Shown here: piece after piece, positions 1-8,603 of the stretch
Layout of the letters: every line of letters starts with the position of its first letter
Numbering within the stretch: position 1 is the stretch's first letter
DNA from: Silicimonas sp.
Lineage (GTDB): Bacteria; Pseudomonadota; Alphaproteobacteria; Rhodobacterales; Rhodobacteraceae
Direction: 5' to 3'
NCBI GenBank assembly: GCA_022819605.1
Contig: JAJEGW010000190.1
Location: 1 to 34,367 of the forward strand
Length of the DNA: 34,367 nt
The notes under the pieces: generated by a model
Seen by the model: only the letters and a program-made list of their open reading frames with translations
Told to the model about the DNA's origin: nothing
Databases searched by the model: none
Made by a program: the position numbers and the translations under genes

Positions 1-913
1 GGATGCGGTCGTAGTCGGCGTCGAACAGTTCGTTCTCGGCTTCCCAGGGGCAATGGTCGTGCCAGACGGAGTTCGGGTTCTCCTTTTCGTAGATCCCGAT
101 GAGGCCCCGTTTCTGTTCCATCCGGATGTACCCCGAGACCAGCCGGTCGTCGCGAACGACGGGGAGTTCCCTCTCGAGATCCTGGAATTCCGGCACGGGT
201 TCGGTGACCAGGTAGTGATGCGTCATCGAGGTCATGGGCAATTGCAGGCCCGACCATTCCCCCATCTGCCGGGCGTAGGTGCCGCCCGCATTGACCACGT
301 GCTCGCACGTGATCGTGCCCCCTTCGGTCTCGACCATCCATTCTCCGGCATCGTTCGTTGAGACATTCAGTGCGCGGCAGCGGCGGAAGATCCTGACTCC
401 CAGCTGCCGGGCGCCGGCGGCAAGGGCCATGGTCGCGTTCGACGGGTCGACGTGCCCGTCATCCGGCGTGTAGAGGGCGCCGAGCACGCCATCGAGATTG
501 TAGAACGGGTGCTTGCCGGCAATGAACTCCGGGTCGACGAGTTCGATGTCGAAGCCAAGTGCGCGGCCGACCGAGAGCGTCTGGCGAAGCCAGTCCAATT
601 CGTCCTCGGTATAGGCCAGCCTCAGCGAGCCGCATCCGTGCCAAGTCACCGGCTGCCCGGTTTCCTGTTCAAGCAGTCCGGAATAGAGGCTGATGTTGTA
701 GTCGACGATCCGCCCGAGGCCGTAAGAGCTGGTGGAGCGCGTGATCTGTCCGGCGGCATGCCAGGTCGACCCGCTGGTCAGTTCGGCCTTTTCAAGAAGC
801 ACGGTGTCTTTGCCCCATCCCTCGTGGCCGAGATGATACGCGAGTCCGCAACCCATGATGCCGCCACCGACGATGACGACCCGTGCGTGGTTGGGAAGGT
901 CTTGCTTTGGCAT
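1..913 (-). CDS. FAD-dependent dimethylglycine/sarcosine dehydrogenase-like protein (partial, N-terminal 304 residues)
   Basis: The reading frame is open from an ATG at 911-913 on the minus strand to the left edge, so only the N-terminal part is seen. It starts with a DAO-type FAD-binding fold: GGGIMG at about residues 16-21, then GSTWHAAG with His52. In the DMGDH/SARDH family that His carries the covalently bound flavin. Family members oxidatively demethylate N-methyl amino acids, and a C-terminal GcvT domain passes the one-carbon unit to tetrahydrofolate. That C-terminal half lies outside the window. The protein is a paralogue of the two complete genes at 3123 and 6155 and points away from them. 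The Shine-Dalgarno sequence is weak, so the start rests on homology to the paralogues. Family assignment is firm; the substrate is unknown. Confidence 0.9.
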   Translation of the reverse strand, partial: MPKQDLPNHARVVIVGGGIMGCGLAYHLGHEGWGKDTVLLEKAELTSGSTWHAAGQITRSTSSYGLGRIVDYNISLYSGLLEQETGQPVTWHGCGSLRLAYTEDELDWLRQTLSVGRALGFDIELVDPEFIAGKHPFYNLDGVLGALYTPDDGHVDPSNATMALAAGARQLGVRIFRRCRALNVSTNDAGEWMVETEGGTITCEHVVNAGGTYARQMGEWSGLQLPMTSMTHHYLVTEPVPEFQDLERELPVVRDDRLVSGYIRMEQKRGLIGIYEKENPNSVWHDHCPWEAENELFDADYDRI

Positions 914-1511
914 TGGCAGGATTCGTCATCGCGGGATGTTTCGCGGACCCTATGTGCGCCGCCACGTCGTCGTCAACGCATCGGCAAACGAGTTGAGTTT
1001 GCGCCATGGAAGGCCGCCATCTCTTCGCTCCGGCAGCCCGGCTGGTCCGGATCACGTACAGCTAGCTTTCCCGACCAAGCTTCGGTTGCGGGAATGGATA
1101 CGCCTGTTCGAAAACGCGCGGCGACCGGTGTATTTACCTTGTTGCGCGAACATGTCCATCCTTGCTGTAATCCAGGATTAGGCGGTCGCGTACGAGAATG
1201 ATCAACCTCATCGCATTGGCGGTTGGCAAGACTGTCCGGTCAGTGGGGTTGGCAGGTGCGGTTCTAGGCAAATGATGGTTCCACAAGCACTGGTAGGGAT
1301 AGTGCCGCCAGCGTGATTTGCCCTTCGCCCAGTGTGTCTTCAAACCATCTCAAGACGGGGCGCTCCAATCTCAGTTGAAAGCGCGAATCGAGCATTCCAA
1401 GTTCTCAGGCAGCAAGGGGAGAAGCACATTTATTTTCCATAGCGGCAATTCGCATTGAGCCGTTCCGCTGCCTTTGGGCGGATCGCATCGCCGTCTGCAG
1501 GCCATATGACA
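914..1511. other. Stretch without a recognisable gene
   Basis: About 600 bases separate the start of the partial demethylase from the DUF7662-like gene. Short frames exist on both strands, but none has a convincing ribosome binding site or a sequence I recognise, and most are shadows of each other. The part next to 913 should hold the promoter of the minus-strand demethylase; I could not pick a clear -35/-10 pair. Confidence 0.5.
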
Positions 1512-1556
1512 GAACAGGGATACAGCAGAAACTCACCCATGACTGTTTCCCTGTTC
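1512..1556. terminator. Long hairpin over the stop codon of the DUF7662-like gene
   Basis: GAACAGGGA at 1512-1520 is the exact reverse complement of TCCCTGTTC at 1548-1556. Inside it, ACAG at 1522-1525 pairs with CTGT at 1543-1546 after one T:T mismatch, giving 13 paired positions around a 17-base loop. The minus-strand stop codon (1533-1535) sits in the loop, so the last codons form one arm. There is no T-tract, so intrinsic termination is only a guess. An mRNA-stabilising or retroregulatory hairpin is the alternative. Confidence 0.5.
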
Positions 1557-1958
1557 CATTGTGCTGGCTTCCCACTCTGGCCAACTGGGCTTGGTGAGGT
1601 CTGTGCCCGATGATATGGTCGCAGTTCCGCTCATGCAGCCTATGACAGGATGCATCTCTATCGCAGTGCTTTCGGAACCGGAACGAAGCGGTCGCCCGAC
1701 GGCTGCATCTCTTCGGAAAGTGAGAATCTCTCGCTTTATGCTGACGCTTTCGGTTTTGTAACCCGCCTCAAGCCAAGCGCAGGCAACGGCATTTCTTGAC
1801 GGATCGTTGCCCCACCAGGCCCGATGCTTCCGCGCCGGAGCGGGCAAGTTGGAGCCGATCACCCGTTCGACATCGTCAAAAGTCATCGCTATTCGTTCAA
1901 GTCCAACGGACTCAAGATGCACGTGGAGCGGGTCGTACTTCTCTTGTCGCAGCGTCAT
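1533..1958 (-). CDS. DUF7662-like domain protein, stand-alone
   Basis: The frame encodes 141 residues from an ATG at 1956-1958, preceded by GGGAG nine bases upstream on the minus strand. A longer frame extends upstream but has no better start. The N-terminal 80 residues contain the pattern KYDPLHVHL, then a helix with FDDVERVIG, then LPAPARKHRAWWGND and a later ACAWLEAGYK. I recognise this as the small domain catalogued as DUF7662, found alone or attached to other enzymes in many bacteria. Its biochemical function is unknown to me. The C-terminal 55 residues look low in conservation. The gene stands alone between two amine-demethylase loci and may not belong to them. Confidence 0.65.
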   Translation of the reverse strand: MTLRQEKYDPLHVHLESVGLERIAMTFDDVERVIGSNLPAPARKHRAWWGNDPSRNAVACAWLEAGYKTESVSIKREILTFRRDAAVGRPLRSGSESTAIEMHPVIGCMSGTATISSGTDLTKPSWPEWEASTMEQGNSHG

Positions 1959-2475
1959 GTTCTCCATCTCCCAAATGTCCCCACACAAGAATGGATTCTG
2001 ATAGCAGGTCAACAAGGGTAGTTTTCCAGGCGCTCGGTCGATCTTGGCAGTGGTCTGCTTCAGAGCTTGAATTGCGAATCGGGACACACCGGGCTCTGGC
2101 TCAAAGCATGGGGCCGCCTCTGCGGCAGTGTCGGAGTGCCGGGCAGCGCAGGACATGCGGAGATCCGCGGATAACTTCAAGCATCCGAGGATGGCAGGCA
2201 AATCAACGTGACGGCTTCAGGTATCGGTGATGCGCCAGACCAACTCCCCTTGCCGGCGCTCCGCCGAAACGCTGGCCATTCTGCTTCAGCCCCCCAAGCA
2301 CCGCGGCAACTTTGGACAGGCGAGACTTCTTGCGCTGGGCCAGAGTGCACCCGTCTCTGCGAAGAACGGGAAGAGTGCGGGTGAGTTTGCCTCACTCTGA
2401 CCGAGGCAATCAGAAATCCGGCGGGATTGGACACGTGGGTGCTCCGCAATGGCCGGAGCGGATCTTCCATGTCTT
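1959..2475. other. Stretch without a recognisable gene, upstream of the regulator
   Basis: Frames on both strands in this roughly 500-base stretch overlap and lack recognisable domains. The right-hand end should contain control sequences for the XRE-cupin operon that begins at 2546; see the palindrome at 2476-2500. Confidence 0.45.
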
Positions 2476-2500
2476 GTGAAAAACTTGTTGACTTTTTCAC
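2476..2500. promoter_or_regulatory. Putative operator: inverted repeat upstream of the XRE-cupin operon
   Basis: GTGAAAAA at 2476-2483 and TTTTTCAC at 2493-2500 form a perfect 8-bp inverted repeat with a 9-base spacer. A -35-like TTGACT (2488-2493) lies within it. A weak -10 candidate, GATATC, sits at 2513-2518 with long spacing. The element ends 46 bases before the regulator's ATG, where an autoregulatory operator is expected. The repeat is seen directly; its role as operator is inferred. Confidence 0.45.
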
Positions 2501-2545
2501 GGCATCTGCGCGGATATCGCATTGTGACATCACGGCGGGGCTCAA

Positions 2546-3112
2546 ATGACCGTAACCATTGCGACCGAGAGCCTGGGCCAGGACCTGCGGGTCCTGCGTC
2601 GCCAGCGTGGATTGACGCTTGCCGAAGTGAGCGAGCGCGTCGGACGCTCGATCGGTTGGTTGAGCCAGGTCGAGCGCGACATCTCCGAACCGTCCATGGA
2701 AGAATTGAACGCGTTGGCCGCCACGCTCGACATGCCGTTGCGTTCATTTTTCGGCAAGTCTCCGGGCGTTCCGCACGAGGAGGGCCGCATCGTCCGCAAG
2801 GGCGGCCGTCGTCCCCTTGGCCACCGCGTGCACGGGCTCTTCGAGGAACTCTTGTCGCCGGACCTCACGGATGACTTCGAGGTGGTTCACTCGACCTTCG
2901 CGCCGGGTGCCGAGCGTTCTGAGGACACCGTGCGTCCGACCCAGGAGGTCGGCTACATCGTTTCGGGTCGGCTTGAATTGACCATCGACCGCCAGAGCTT
3001 TGACCTGGAGCCCGGCGACAGTTTCCGCATTCGCGGAGAGCCCTTCCGTTGGGCCAACCGCACATCCGAAGCTTGCATCGCGATCTGGGTGATCGCGCCG
3101 CCCGTATACTGA
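2546..3112 (+). CDS. XRE-family helix-turn-helix regulator with cupin domain
   Basis: The protein has 188 residues. Residues 11-66 are an XRE/Cro-type HTH with the typical order LRVLRRQRGLTLAEVSERVG, then a recognition helix region SIGWLSQVER. Residues about 105-180 form a small cupin barrel, with the EVGYIVSGRLEL and LEPGDSF strand motifs. In this family the cupin is thought to sense a small ligand and change DNA binding; homologues commonly sit beside amine and amino-acid catabolic genes. Only ten bases separate its stop from the next demethylase ATG, so it is the first gene of that operon. The perfect repeat at 2476-2500 is a likely autoregulatory site. The ligand is probably an N-methylated amine or its product, by context only. 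Confidence 0.9.
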   Translation: MTVTIATESLGQDLRVLRRQRGLTLAEVSERVGRSIGWLSQVERDISEPSMEELNALAATLDMPLRSFFGKSPGVPHEEGRIVRKGGRRPLGHRVHGLFEELLSPDLTDDFEVVHSTFAPGAERSEDTVRPTQEVGYIVSGRLELTIDRQSFDLEPGDSFRIRGEPFRWANRTSEACIAIWVIAPPVY

Positions 3113-3122
3113 GGATCCGCCC

Positions 3123-5573
3123 ATGGCCGAATATCCGACGACAGCCCGCGCAGTCATCATCGGCGGAGGCGCGGTAGGCGCCTCTGCACTGTATCACCTA
3201 GCGAAGGCCGGATGGACCGATTGCGTGCTGCTGGAAAAGAACGAACTTACGGCCGGATCGACATGGCATGCGGCGGGCAACGTGCCGACCTTCTCGACTT
3301 CATGGTCGATCATGAACATGCAGCGCTATTCGACCGAACTCTATCGAGGTCTGGGCGATGCCGTCGGCTATCCCATGAACTACCATGTCACTGGCTCGAT
3401 CCGGCTGGCCCATTCACGGGAGCGGATGCAGGAGTTCCATCGAGCCTGCGGCATGGGGCGTTACCAGGGGATCGACATCCAGATTCTCTCTCCCGACGAG
3501 GCGAAGTCCATGTATCCCTTCATGGAAACCCATGACCTGGAAGGCGTACTCTACGACCCGACGGACGGTGACATCGATCCTGCGCAACTGACGCAGGCGC
3601 TCGCAACGGGCGCACGTGACATGGGTGCACGGGTTCTGCGTTTCACTCCCGCAACCGGGATCAGCCGCGGGAACGGCGAATGGATCGTCCACACCGAAAA
3701 GGGCGACATCCGCTGCGAATGCGTCGTTAACGCCGCAGGGTACTACGCGCAGCGGGTCGGCGAGTGGTTCGTGCCCTACGGAGGCCGGACGGTTCCAATG
3801 ATGGTGATGAGTCACCAGTACCTCCTGTCCGAGGAGATTCCCGAAGTCGCCGCCTGGACACTGGAGAGGGGCAACAAGCTGCCACTGATGCGCGATGTCG
3901 ACGTCTCCTACTACCTCCGGCAGGAAAAGAACGGCTTCAACCTGGGGCCATACGAAAGGAACTGTCGTGCACATTGGGTCTCGCCGGACGATCCGATGCC
4001 GGAGGACTTCAGTTTCCAGCTCTACCCGGACGATCTCGACCGGCTCGAGGCCTACATAGAGGATGCCATGGCCCGCGTGCCGCAACTTGGCATGTCCGGC
4101 ATTGCGAAGGTGATCAACGGGCCCATTCCCTATGCCCCGGACGGCAATCCGCTGGTAGGGCCTATGCCCGGGGTTCCAAACGCGTTCGAGGCCTGCGTCT
4201 TCACCTTCGGCATCGCGCAGGCAGGAGGTGCGGGCAAGGTGCTCGCCGAGTGGATGACCGAGGGCCAGACCGAATGGGACATGTGGTCCTGCGACCCTCG
4301 GCGATACACGGACTACACCGATCGCGAGTTCTGCATCGAGAAGGGCATGGAGGTCTATGGCCACGAATACGCGATGCACTTCCCCTGGCATGAATGGCCT
4401 GCAGGCCGTGACCGGAAGCGGTCAGCACTGCATGACCGGCTGGAACAGGCCGGCGCGGTCTTCGGTGCCTATAACGGCTGGGAACGCGCAAACTATTTCG
4501 CTCGTCCTGATGACGACACGAGCCACGACGCAACCCAGACCTGGAACCGGTCGGGGCCTTGGGAAGAACGCATTCGCGAGGAGTGCGAGGCCGTGCGCGA
4601 TCATTGCGGGATTCTGGCGATCACGGGCTTCGCGCGGTTCAAGGTGCAGGGTCCCGGTGCGCGCGCCTATGTCGACAGCCTGACGGCATCGCGGCTGCCG
4701 GGCGAGGGCCGAATCAGTCTTGCATATTTTGCGGATGACAGGGGGCGCATCGTCACCGAGATGTCGGTGTCGGTGCACGGCGACAGCGAGGCGCGCCTGA
4801 TCACCGCCGCGACCGCCGAGTGGCATGACGGCGAACTGCTTTCCCGCAATGCACCGGACGGCATCAGCGTGACGGATCACACGAAGGAGTTCGAGTGCCT
4901 CCTTGTGACCGGTCCGAAATCGCGCGAGATCCTCGGCAGCATCAATGAAGGCCACGATCTCGATGCAGGGTGGCTGTCGATCAGCCTTGACGGCAGCATT
5001 GCCGGCAAGGAATGCTCGCTGGCCCGCGTTTCCTTCGCCGGCGAACTCGGCTGGGAGATCCATTGCCGGTTCGAGGACGCTCCAGACATCTGGGACGCGG
5101 TGACGGATGCGGGCGCGAAGCCGTTCGGAATGTGGGCGCTCAACTCGCTTCGCCTCGAAAAGGGTTACCGTGCCTGGAAAGGCGACCTGTCCTCGGACTA
5201 CAGCCTGCTTGAGGGCGGACTCGATCGCTTTATCAGGTTCGACAAGAACACGGACTTTCCGGGGAAGGCGGCGCTGCTGGAACAAAAGCGGAAGGGCGTT
5301 GCGAAGCGCTTCGTCACGCTGACAGTGGACGCCGGTGCTGCGGACGCGCCTTACATGTCGACGCTTTGGCATGATGACGAAGTCGTCGGCGAAACCACCT
5401 CGGGCGGGTGGGGCTACCGCGTCAATGCCTCCGTTGCCCTTGGCATGCTGCGATCCGACCTGGCCGTTCCCGGAACGGAAGTCGAGGTCGACATCTACGG
5501 GGAGCGATGCAAGGCCACAGTGCAGCCCGATGCTCCGCTCTGGGATCCAAAAAACGAAAGGCTACGGGCATGA
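3123..5573 (+). CDS. FAD/GcvT fusion demethylase (dimethylglycine/sarcosine dehydrogenase family)
   Basis: This 816-residue protein has the full family layout. It opens with an FAD-binding DAO domain (GGGAVG at 14-19; GSTWHAAG with His49, the predicted covalent-flavin residue). An FAO_M-type bridge follows around residues 370-430. The rest is a GcvT aminomethyltransferase-like tetrahydrofolate domain, with FAGELGWEIHC and a GYRAWKGDLSSDYS stretch typical of GcvT-like folds. Family members oxidise an N-methyl group to an iminium and hand the one-carbon unit to THF as 5,10-methylene-THF. The Shine-Dalgarno GAGG overlaps the stop of the regulator. The exact substrate (dimethylglycine, sarcosine or another N-methyl compound) cannot be read from the sequence. 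The stop overlaps the ATG of a small downstream ORF. Confidence 0.92.
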   Translation: MAEYPTTARAVIIGGGAVGASALYHLAKAGWTDCVLLEKNELTAGSTWHAAGNVPTFSTSWSIMNMQRYSTELYRGLGDAVGYPMNYHVTGSIRLAHSRERMQEFHRACGMGRYQGIDIQILSPDEAKSMYPFMETHDLEGVLYDPTDGDIDPAQLTQALATGARDMGARVLRFTPATGISRGNGEWIVHTEKGDIRCECVVNAAGYYAQRVGEWFVPYGGRTVPMMVMSHQYLLSEEIPEVAAWTLERGNKLPLMRDVDVSYYLRQEKNGFNLGPYERNCRAHWVSPDDPMPEDFSFQLYPDDLDRLEAYIEDAMARVPQLGMSGIAKVINGPIPYAPDGNPLVGPMPGVPNAFEACVFTFGIAQAGGAGKVLAEWMTEGQTEWDMWSCDPRRYTDYTDREFCIEKGMEVYGHEYAMHFPWHEWPAGRDRKRSALHDRLEQAGAVFGAYNGWERANYFARPDDDTSHDATQTWNRSGPWEERIREECEAVRDHCGILAITGFARFKVQGPGARAYVDSLTASRLPGEGRISLAYFADDRGRIVTEMSVSVHGDSEARLITAATAEWHDGELLSRNAPDGISVTDHTKEFECLLVTGPKSREILGSINEGHDLDAGWLSISLDGSIAGKECSLARVSFAGELGWEIHCRFEDAPDIWDAVTDAGAKPFGMWALNSLRLEKGYRAWKGDLSSDYSLLEGGLDRFIRFDKNTDFPGKAALLEQKRKGVAKRFVTLTVDAGAADAPYMSTLWHDDEVVGETTSGGWGYRVNASVALGMLRSDLAVPGTEVEVDIYGERCKATVQPDAPLWDPKNERLRA

Positions 5574-5710
5574 CGCGGGATTCAAAGAGGCGGACTGCCA
5601 GATTCAACGGCCGGTTCGGACCCGCGAATTTGCCCGACGAGCATCCGCCGAGGTCATTGCACGACTGTCCGGCCACGGGCGGCACGTCGGGGAGGAGTGA
5701 CCATGCTTGA
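5570..5710 (+). CDS. Possible 46-codon coupled ORF
   Basis: The ATG overlaps the TGA of the preceding demethylase in an ATGA junction. The frame runs 46 codons and ends eight bases inside the next gene. The product would be basic at the start (SKRRTARF) and rich in Pro, Gly and Arg, with no domain I recognise. It fills the only sizeable gap in the operon, so it could be a translated coupling peptide, a small protein, or just non-coding spacer. No strong internal Shine-Dalgarno sequence precedes it; translation would depend on reinitiation. Confidence 0.3.
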   Translation: MTRDSKRRTARFNGRFGPANLPDEHPPRSLHDCPATGGTSGRSDHA

Positions 5711-6158
5711 CGCCGAGGCGCAGCGCATCATCCGGGAGTTCCCCCTGGGCATCGTTGCCACCGTGACGCCGGACGGCGAACCTGCGGCGGCGCCGAAGGG
5801 CACGTTCCTCGCCCTTGGCGGCGACGCAATCGCATATGGAGACATACGCTCGCCCGGAACGCGCCGAAATCTCGCCAATGCGCCTTCCGCCGAAGTCGTG
5901 TTCGTCGACCCGTTTCGCCGCAAGGGCGTGCGTGTCTTCGGGCCGGCCACGCTCATCGGCAGGCACGACCCGTCATTCATGGAACTCTATCCGATGTGGG
6001 AGGAAGCATGGAGCGAACTTTCGTCGCGCATCTCTCATCTCGTTCGCATCGGGGCGGAACGCGTGCTCCACCTTGCGACCCCGCCCTATGACGACGGCGC
6101 TACCGAGGACGAGATGATCGCGCTCTACAAGTCCAGGTTTGCGGAGCTGTACCCGTGA
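5703..6158 (+). CDS. Pyridoxamine 5'-phosphate oxidase-family flavoprotein
   Basis: The protein has 151 residues from the ATG at 5703, which has AGGAG five bases upstream. A GTG at 5697 is in frame but too close to that site. The fold markers are those of the PPOX/FMN-binding split barrel: FPLGIVATVTPDGEPAAAPKGT at the start, then GDIRSPGTRRNLANAPSAEVVF and a GVRVFGPATLI strand. Members of this small subgroup bind FMN, heme or F420; the true pyridoxine oxidase is longer and has further PLP-site motifs that I do not see, so I do not call it PdxH. Sitting inside a demethylase operon and joined by GTGA to the next gene, it is probably an auxiliary redox protein for the same pathway. Confidence 0.8.
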   Translation: MLDAEAQRIIREFPLGIVATVTPDGEPAAAPKGTFLALGGDAIAYGDIRSPGTRRNLANAPSAEVVFVDPFRRKGVRVFGPATLIGRHDPSFMELYPMWEEAWSELSSRISHLVRIGAERVLHLATPPYDDGATEDEMIALYKSRFAELYP

Positions 6159-8602
6159 GCGCGCTTCCCGCACATGCCCGTGCCGTGATCATCGGCGGCG
6201 GCGTTTCCGGCTGTTCGGTTGCCTATCACCTCGCCGAAAGAGGCTGGACGGACATTCTGCTCCTGGAGCGCAAGAAGCTGACGAGCGGAACGACCTGGCA
6301 CGCGGCCGGGCTGATCGGGCAGTTGCGGGCCAACGAGAACATGACCCGGCTCGCCAAGTATTCTGCCGATCTCTACCGGCGGCTCGAAGCCGAGACAGGC
6401 GTAGCGACGGGATTTCGGATGGTCGGATCTCTTACCGTTGCCCTGACAGAGGATCGGCGTGAAGAAGTTTGGCGCCAGGCATCGCTCGCTCGCGCTTTCG
6501 GCGTCGAAGTGAACGAGGTCGGCTCAGAAGAGGTCAAGGCACTGTATCCGCACGTCAACGTAGAGGACATGGTGGCTGCCGTTCACCTTCCGGGTGACGG
6601 ACAGTGCGATCCGGCCAACATCGCGATGGCGCTGGCTCGGGGCGCGCGGATGAAGGGCGTGAAGATCACCGAGGGCGCGAAGGTGACGGCGGTCACCGAA
6701 AGCGATCGGAAGGTGACGGGCGTCGATTGGGAGATCAACGGCGAAACGGGCCATACGAGCGCGGAAGTCGTCATAAATTGCGGCGGCATGTGGGCGCGCG
6801 AGCTTGCGGCGCGGTCCGGAGTTACGCTGCCGCTCCATGCCTGCGAGCATTTCTACCTCATTACCGAGCCCGTCGACGGCATCGGGCATCTGCCCGTCCT
6901 CCGGGTCCCGGACGAATGCGCCTACTACAAGGCCGATGCCGGAAAGATGATGCTTGGGGCTTTCGAACCTAAGGCAAAGCCCTGGGGAATGGGCGGCATT
7001 CCCGAGGACTTCGAATTCGATACGCTGCCGGAGGACTACGAGCACTTTGAGCCGATTCTCGAATTCGCCATGAATCGCGTTCCGCTGTTTCAGACTGCGG
7101 GCATTCACACCTTCTTCAACGGTCCCGAAAGCTTCACTCCGGACGGCCGCTACTATCTTGGGGAGGCTCCCGACCTTGACGGGTACTGGGTGGCCGCCGG
7201 CTACAATTCGATCGGCATCGTTTCATCCGGAGGTGCGGGCATGGCGCTGGCCGAGTGGATTGACGATGGCCGCGCGCCGTTCGATCTCTGGGACGTTGAT
7301 GTCCGGCGTGCCCAGCCGTTCCAGCGCAATCGACGGTACCTGAAGGAGCGCGTGTCCGAATCCCTCGGCCTCCTCTATGCGGACCACTACCCGTTCCGGC
7401 AGGTCGAGACGGCGCGCGGGGTGCGACGGTCCCCGGTCCATGAGCACCTCAGGGAGCGCGGCGCGGTCTTTGGGGAAACGGCCGGATGGGAGCGCGCCAA
7501 CTGGTTTGCACGGGAAGGGCAGGAGCGCGAATACCGCCATGACTGGCAACGCCAGAACTGGTTCCGGAACCAGCGGGACGAGCACATGGCCATGCGCGAG
7601 GGCGTGGGCCTTCTGGACATGTCCTCCTTCGGCAAGATCCGGGTCGACGGTCCAGGAGCGCTGGGTTTCCTTCAACGTGTCTTTGCAGGCGACCTGGACA
7701 GTCCGGTCGGCACGACAACCTACGGCCAGATGCTGAACGAACGAGGCGGGATCGAAAGCGACCTGACGGTGACCCGGCTCGGCGAGGCAGCGTTCCTGCT
7801 GGTGGTCCCGGCAGCCACTGTGCAGCGTGATCTTGCCTGGCTCCGCCGGCATCTGGGGGATGACGTTGCGGTCATTCTGGATGTCACGGCCGCCGAGGCC
7901 GTCTTCCCCCTCATGGGTCCCCGGTCGCGGGAGGTGATGCAGACGATCTCGCCGGACGAATTCTCGAATGCGGCGTTTCCCTTTGGCGCTGCCCGGGAAA
8001 TCGAGCTTGGATTGGGAGTCGTTCGCGCGCACCGGATTTCCTATGTCGGCGAACTGGGTTGGGAAATCTACGCCTCCACCGACCAGGCCGCCCATGTCTT
8101 CGAGACGCTTCTGGAGGCCGGGGAGGAATTCGGTCTCAGGCTTGCCGGCCTTCACGCGATGGACTCTTGCCGGATCGAAAAGGCGTTCCGTCATTTTGGA
8201 CACGACATCACCGACGAAGACCATGTGCTGGAGGCCGGACTGGGATTTGCAGTCAAGACCGGTGCCAAGGAGGCATTCGTTGGCCGCGACGCCGTGCTCA
8301 GGAAGAGAGAAGAGGGTCTCAGGCGTCGCCTCGTGCAGTTCATGCTCGAAGACCCCGAGCCGGTGCTGTTTCACAACGAGCCTTTGGTTCGAGATGGCGA
8401 GATCGTGGGCATCGTGACGTCGGCGAACTACGGGCATGCACTGGGCGGTGCGATCGGCATGGGCTACGTACCGTGCAAGGGCGAGAGCGCTGAAGAGGTT
8501 CTGGCTTCAGGCTACGAAATCGAGATCGCTGGGACTCGCGTCAAGGCGGCAGCCAGCCTTGCACCGATGTATGATCCAAAGGCAGCAAAGGTGAGGACCT
8601 GA
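6155..8602 (+). CDS. FAD/GcvT fusion demethylase, second complete paralogue
   Basis: The GTG start at 6155 overlaps the stop of the PPOX gene (GTGA). The protein has 815 residues and the same order as the gene at 3123: FAD-binding DAO domain (GGGVSG at 14-19, GTTWHAAG with His49), bridge domain, and a C-terminal GcvT-like THF-binding half with SYVGELGWEIY and CRIEKAFRHFGHDI. The N-terminal stretch WHAAGLIGQLRANENMTRLAKYS resembles sarcosine/dimethylglycine dehydrogenases more than the 3123 protein does. The reaction is inferred to be oxidative N-demethylation coupled to tetrahydrofolate. Two such enzymes in one operon suggest stepwise removal of methyl groups, for example dimethylglycine to sarcosine to glycine, but which acts on what is not visible. 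Confidence 0.92.
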   Translation: MSALPAHARAVIIGGGVSGCSVAYHLAERGWTDILLLERKKLTSGTTWHAAGLIGQLRANENMTRLAKYSADLYRRLEAETGVATGFRMVGSLTVALTEDRREEVWRQASLARAFGVEVNEVGSEEVKALYPHVNVEDMVAAVHLPGDGQCDPANIAMALARGARMKGVKITEGAKVTAVTESDRKVTGVDWEINGETGHTSAEVVINCGGMWARELAARSGVTLPLHACEHFYLITEPVDGIGHLPVLRVPDECAYYKADAGKMMLGAFEPKAKPWGMGGIPEDFEFDTLPEDYEHFEPILEFAMNRVPLFQTAGIHTFFNGPESFTPDGRYYLGEAPDLDGYWVAAGYNSIGIVSSGGAGMALAEWIDDGRAPFDLWDVDVRRAQPFQRNRRYLKERVSESLGLLYADHYPFRQVETARGVRRSPVHEHLRERGAVFGETAGWERANWFAREGQEREYRHDWQRQNWFRNQRDEHMAMREGVGLLDMSSFGKIRVDGPGALGFLQRVFAGDLDSPVGTTTYGQMLNERGGIESDLTVTRLGEAAFLLVVPAATVQRDLAWLRRHLGDDVAVILDVTAAEAVFPLMGPRSREVMQTISPDEFSNAAFPFGAAREIELGLGVVRAHRISYVGELGWEIYASTDQAAHVFETLLEAGEEFGLRLAGLHAMDSCRIEKAFRHFGHDITDEDHVLEAGLGFAVKTGAKEAFVGRDAVLRKREEGLRRRLVQFMLEDPEPVLFHNEPLVRDGEIVGIVTSANYGHALGGAIGMGYVPCKGESAEEVLASGYEIEIAGTRVKAAASLAPMYDPKAAKVRT

Positions 8603-8603
8603 G

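Noticed and set aside
452..1201. 249-codon plus-strand frame
   Set aside because: It is antisense to the FAD-dependent gene at 1-913 and has no recognisable domain; high-GC DNA commonly keeps such shadow frames open.
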